Notes under the pieces: model-generated
Databases searched by the model: none
Told to the model about the DNA's origin: nothing
The model's input: only the letters and a program-made list of their open reading frames with translations
Shown: positions 38,648 through 39,826 of the stretch, in pieces
How positions within the stretch are numbered: position 1 is the stretch's first letter
How the letters are laid out: each line of letters opens with the position of its first letter
Translations under genes and position numbers: made by a program
DNA from: Sphingomonas guangdongensis
GTDB taxonomy: Bacteria > Pseudomonadota > Alphaproteobacteria > Sphingomonadales > Sphingomonadaceae
Reading direction: 5' to 3'
DNA: 39,826 nt
NCBI RefSeq assembly: GCF_900199185.1
Contig: NZ_OBMI01000005.1
Location: 1-39,826 of the forward strand

Positions 38648-39826
38648 TCAGTCGCGCTGCACCTGCACGATGCGCCCCGGCGCGCCGTTCACCACCTCCG
38701 CAACCGCCAGAAAGCGCCGGGGTGTCGCGGTGCTGCCCTGAACGATCTGGCGGATCGGACCCGATGCGTTGACGATCGCCGCACCTGCCGGGTTGCTCAT
38801 GAAGTTCGCAAGCGGCTCTACAGCGCCGCTGCCGTCCGCATTGGCGGTCAGTACGAGCATGTAAGGCTTCTTGGGCTGCAAACCGGTAACGGCACTCTGC
38901 ACGACCTGAATGATGCCCTGGTCGAAGAGGGTGATGCTGCTTGCCGTACCTTTGCCGCCAATCGGCCCCATGGTCAGATGCAGCGCCTTGCCCGCTGTGC
39001 CGAGCGGCTGGAGATTGTCGGTGCCGGGGCCTGTCGGAACTGCGTTCGACACATAGGCGATCGCCTGCGGTGCCTGTCCGACCGGCACGGTAGCGACGAC
39101 CGTGTTGCCGGCAGTGTCGATCGCGGCCAGCTCATCGGAATTCTCTAGCCCGACATAAACGCGCCGGCCGTCGCCCGATGGCCAAACACCGTGCGGCATC
39201 TTGCCGACCGGAATTGTTGCCACCGGCGTGAAGTCGGACGTGCGGAACACCTTGACCACATTCTCTCCGCCGACCGTCACATACGCGAACTGCCCCTTGG
39301 CCGTGCGGGCGAAATTGACATGGTTCGTGATAGGCCCGGTATCCAGCACCTTCAGGATCGCGAAGGGTGGCCGAGCATCGAATGCGACCGTCTTGCCGAT
39401 GTCCTTCAGCGTAAACCACACTTGCTTGCCGTCCGGCGTCGCGGCGATGTTGGGGCAGAAGGGGCTTGGCTGCGCCACCTGTCCGACCTGCGCGTGGGTC
39501 GCGACATCGAACACAGCCAATACCGGATTGAACGAAGAGCAGACATAGCCGTACCGGCCATCGGGAGAGAAGATCGTCATGCCCGGACCACCGGGCGTCT
39601 TGATGCGCCCCGTCTCCTTGTACGTCGTGGGGTCGAGCACGGCGATATAATCCTCGCCGCGGACCGTGACCCACACCTCCTTGCCGTCCGGCGTGAAGAA
39701 CGCCTCGTGCGGACTGCGCCCGACATAGGTCGTGTGCTTGACGGTGTTGGTGGCGGTGTCGATCCACGACACGGCGTTCGATCCGATCGACACGACCGCC
39801 AAGGTCTTCCCGTCCGGCGAGAAGCC
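38648..39826 (-). CDS. YncE-like beta-propeller protein, C-terminal part (begins at 398)
   Basis: The main part of the 479-residue propeller protein; bases 39690-39826 are the repeated copy of 1-137. YVTN-type repeats are visible: SPHEAFFTPDGKEVWVTVRG, MTIFSPDGRYGYVCSSFNPV, NIAATPDGKQVWFTLKDIG and MPHGVWPSGDGRRVYVGLEN, about seven in all with the N-terminal ones. The last 120 residues form a separate domain (LHLTMGPIGGKGTASSITLF, LQPKKPYMLVLTANADGSG) that looks like an immunoglobulin-type or CHRD-like beta sandwich. Its stop is one base before the ECF sigma start. A link to copper or redox stress is suggested only by the DUF305 neighbour. Confidence 0.88.
   Translation of the reverse strand, partial: GFSPDGKTLAVVSIGSNAVSWIDTATNTVKHTTYVGRSPHEAFFTPDGKEVWVTVRGEDYIAVLDPTTYKETGRIKTPGGPGMTIFSPDGRYGYVCSSFNPVLAVFDVATHAQVGQVAQPSPFCPNIAATPDGKQVWFTLKDIGKTVAFDARPPFAILKVLDTGPITNHVNFARTAKGQFAYVTVGGENVVKVFRTSDFTPVATIPVGKMPHGVWPSGDGRRVYVGLENSDELAAIDTAGNTVVATVPVGQAPQAIAYVSNAVPTGPGTDNLQPLGTAGKALHLTMGPIGGKGTASSITLFDQGIIQVVQSAVTGLQPKKPYMLVLTANADGSGAVEPLANFMSNPAGAAIVNASGPIRQIVQGSTATPRRFLAVAEVVNGAPGRIVQVQRD
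39690..39826. repeat. Terminal direct repeat, right copy
   Basis: Identical to 1-137 over its whole length. It marks the join of the circular sequence. Confidence 0.93.

Overview
The window is the complete sequence of a circular, mobilizable plasmid of about 39.7 kb. The last 137 bases (39690-39826) repeat the first 137 exactly, and one reading frame runs through the join to give an intact 479-residue protein. High GC, an RPA-type replication initiator beside a ParA/ribbon-helix-helix pair, a Ti-like traA/traC-traD-traG layout and the metal-resistance cargo point to an alphaproteobacterium, most likely a sphingomonad. The taxon is inferred from gene types, not from a marker gene.

Backbone (about 6.3-15.0 kb): a TraA relaxase-helicase reads leftward from an oriT-like site. 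traC, traD, a small VbhA-like ORF and traG read rightward in a tight operon. Iterons (12.84-13.04 kb), repA, an RHH centromere-binding candidate and parA follow. No mating-pair-formation (trb/virB) genes are present, so transfer would need a helper. The three gene starts in the rep/par block sit on arrays of 4-base motifs spaced exactly 8 bp apart, probably centromere and operator in one.

Cargo 1 (15.1-25.7 kb): arsR-arsC-arsB-arsN2-arsH, a MerR regulator divergent from a cation diffusion facilitator, a His-rich periplasmic protein and a czcCBA-type RND efflux system. Cargo 2 (25.8-28.0 kb): a 45-residue basic protein, a 244-residue protein of unknown function and an XRE-ImmA/IrrE metallopeptidase, which together form a candidate uncharacterised module. 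Cargo 3 (28.2-31.7 kb): a serine resolvase, adenine methyltransferase and BsuBI/PstI-type endonuclease in one operon with overlapping start and stop codons. All seven CTGCAG sites I can find in the plasmid lie in or immediately beside this operon.

Cargo 4 (31.7-37.3 kb) handles sulfite: a LysR regulator, a TDT/SLAC1-family exporter, a Tat-exported molybdenum sulfite dehydrogenase with its cytochrome c, and, divergently, a second leaderless molybdenum oxidoreductase coupled to an MgtC-like protein. Cargo 5 (37.4 kb through the join to 0.84 kb) is a DUF305 protein, a beta-propeller protein, an ECF sigma factor and an anti-sigma factor, preceded by an ECF-type promoter. Cargo 6 (0.9-2.8 kb) is a fluoride riboswitch driving a CLC-F fluoride exporter and a DUF190 protein. 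A second resolvase with its own res region (2.8-3.5 kb) and a zinc-hook ATPase whose P-loop segment has been lost (3.66-6.24 kb) complete the circle.
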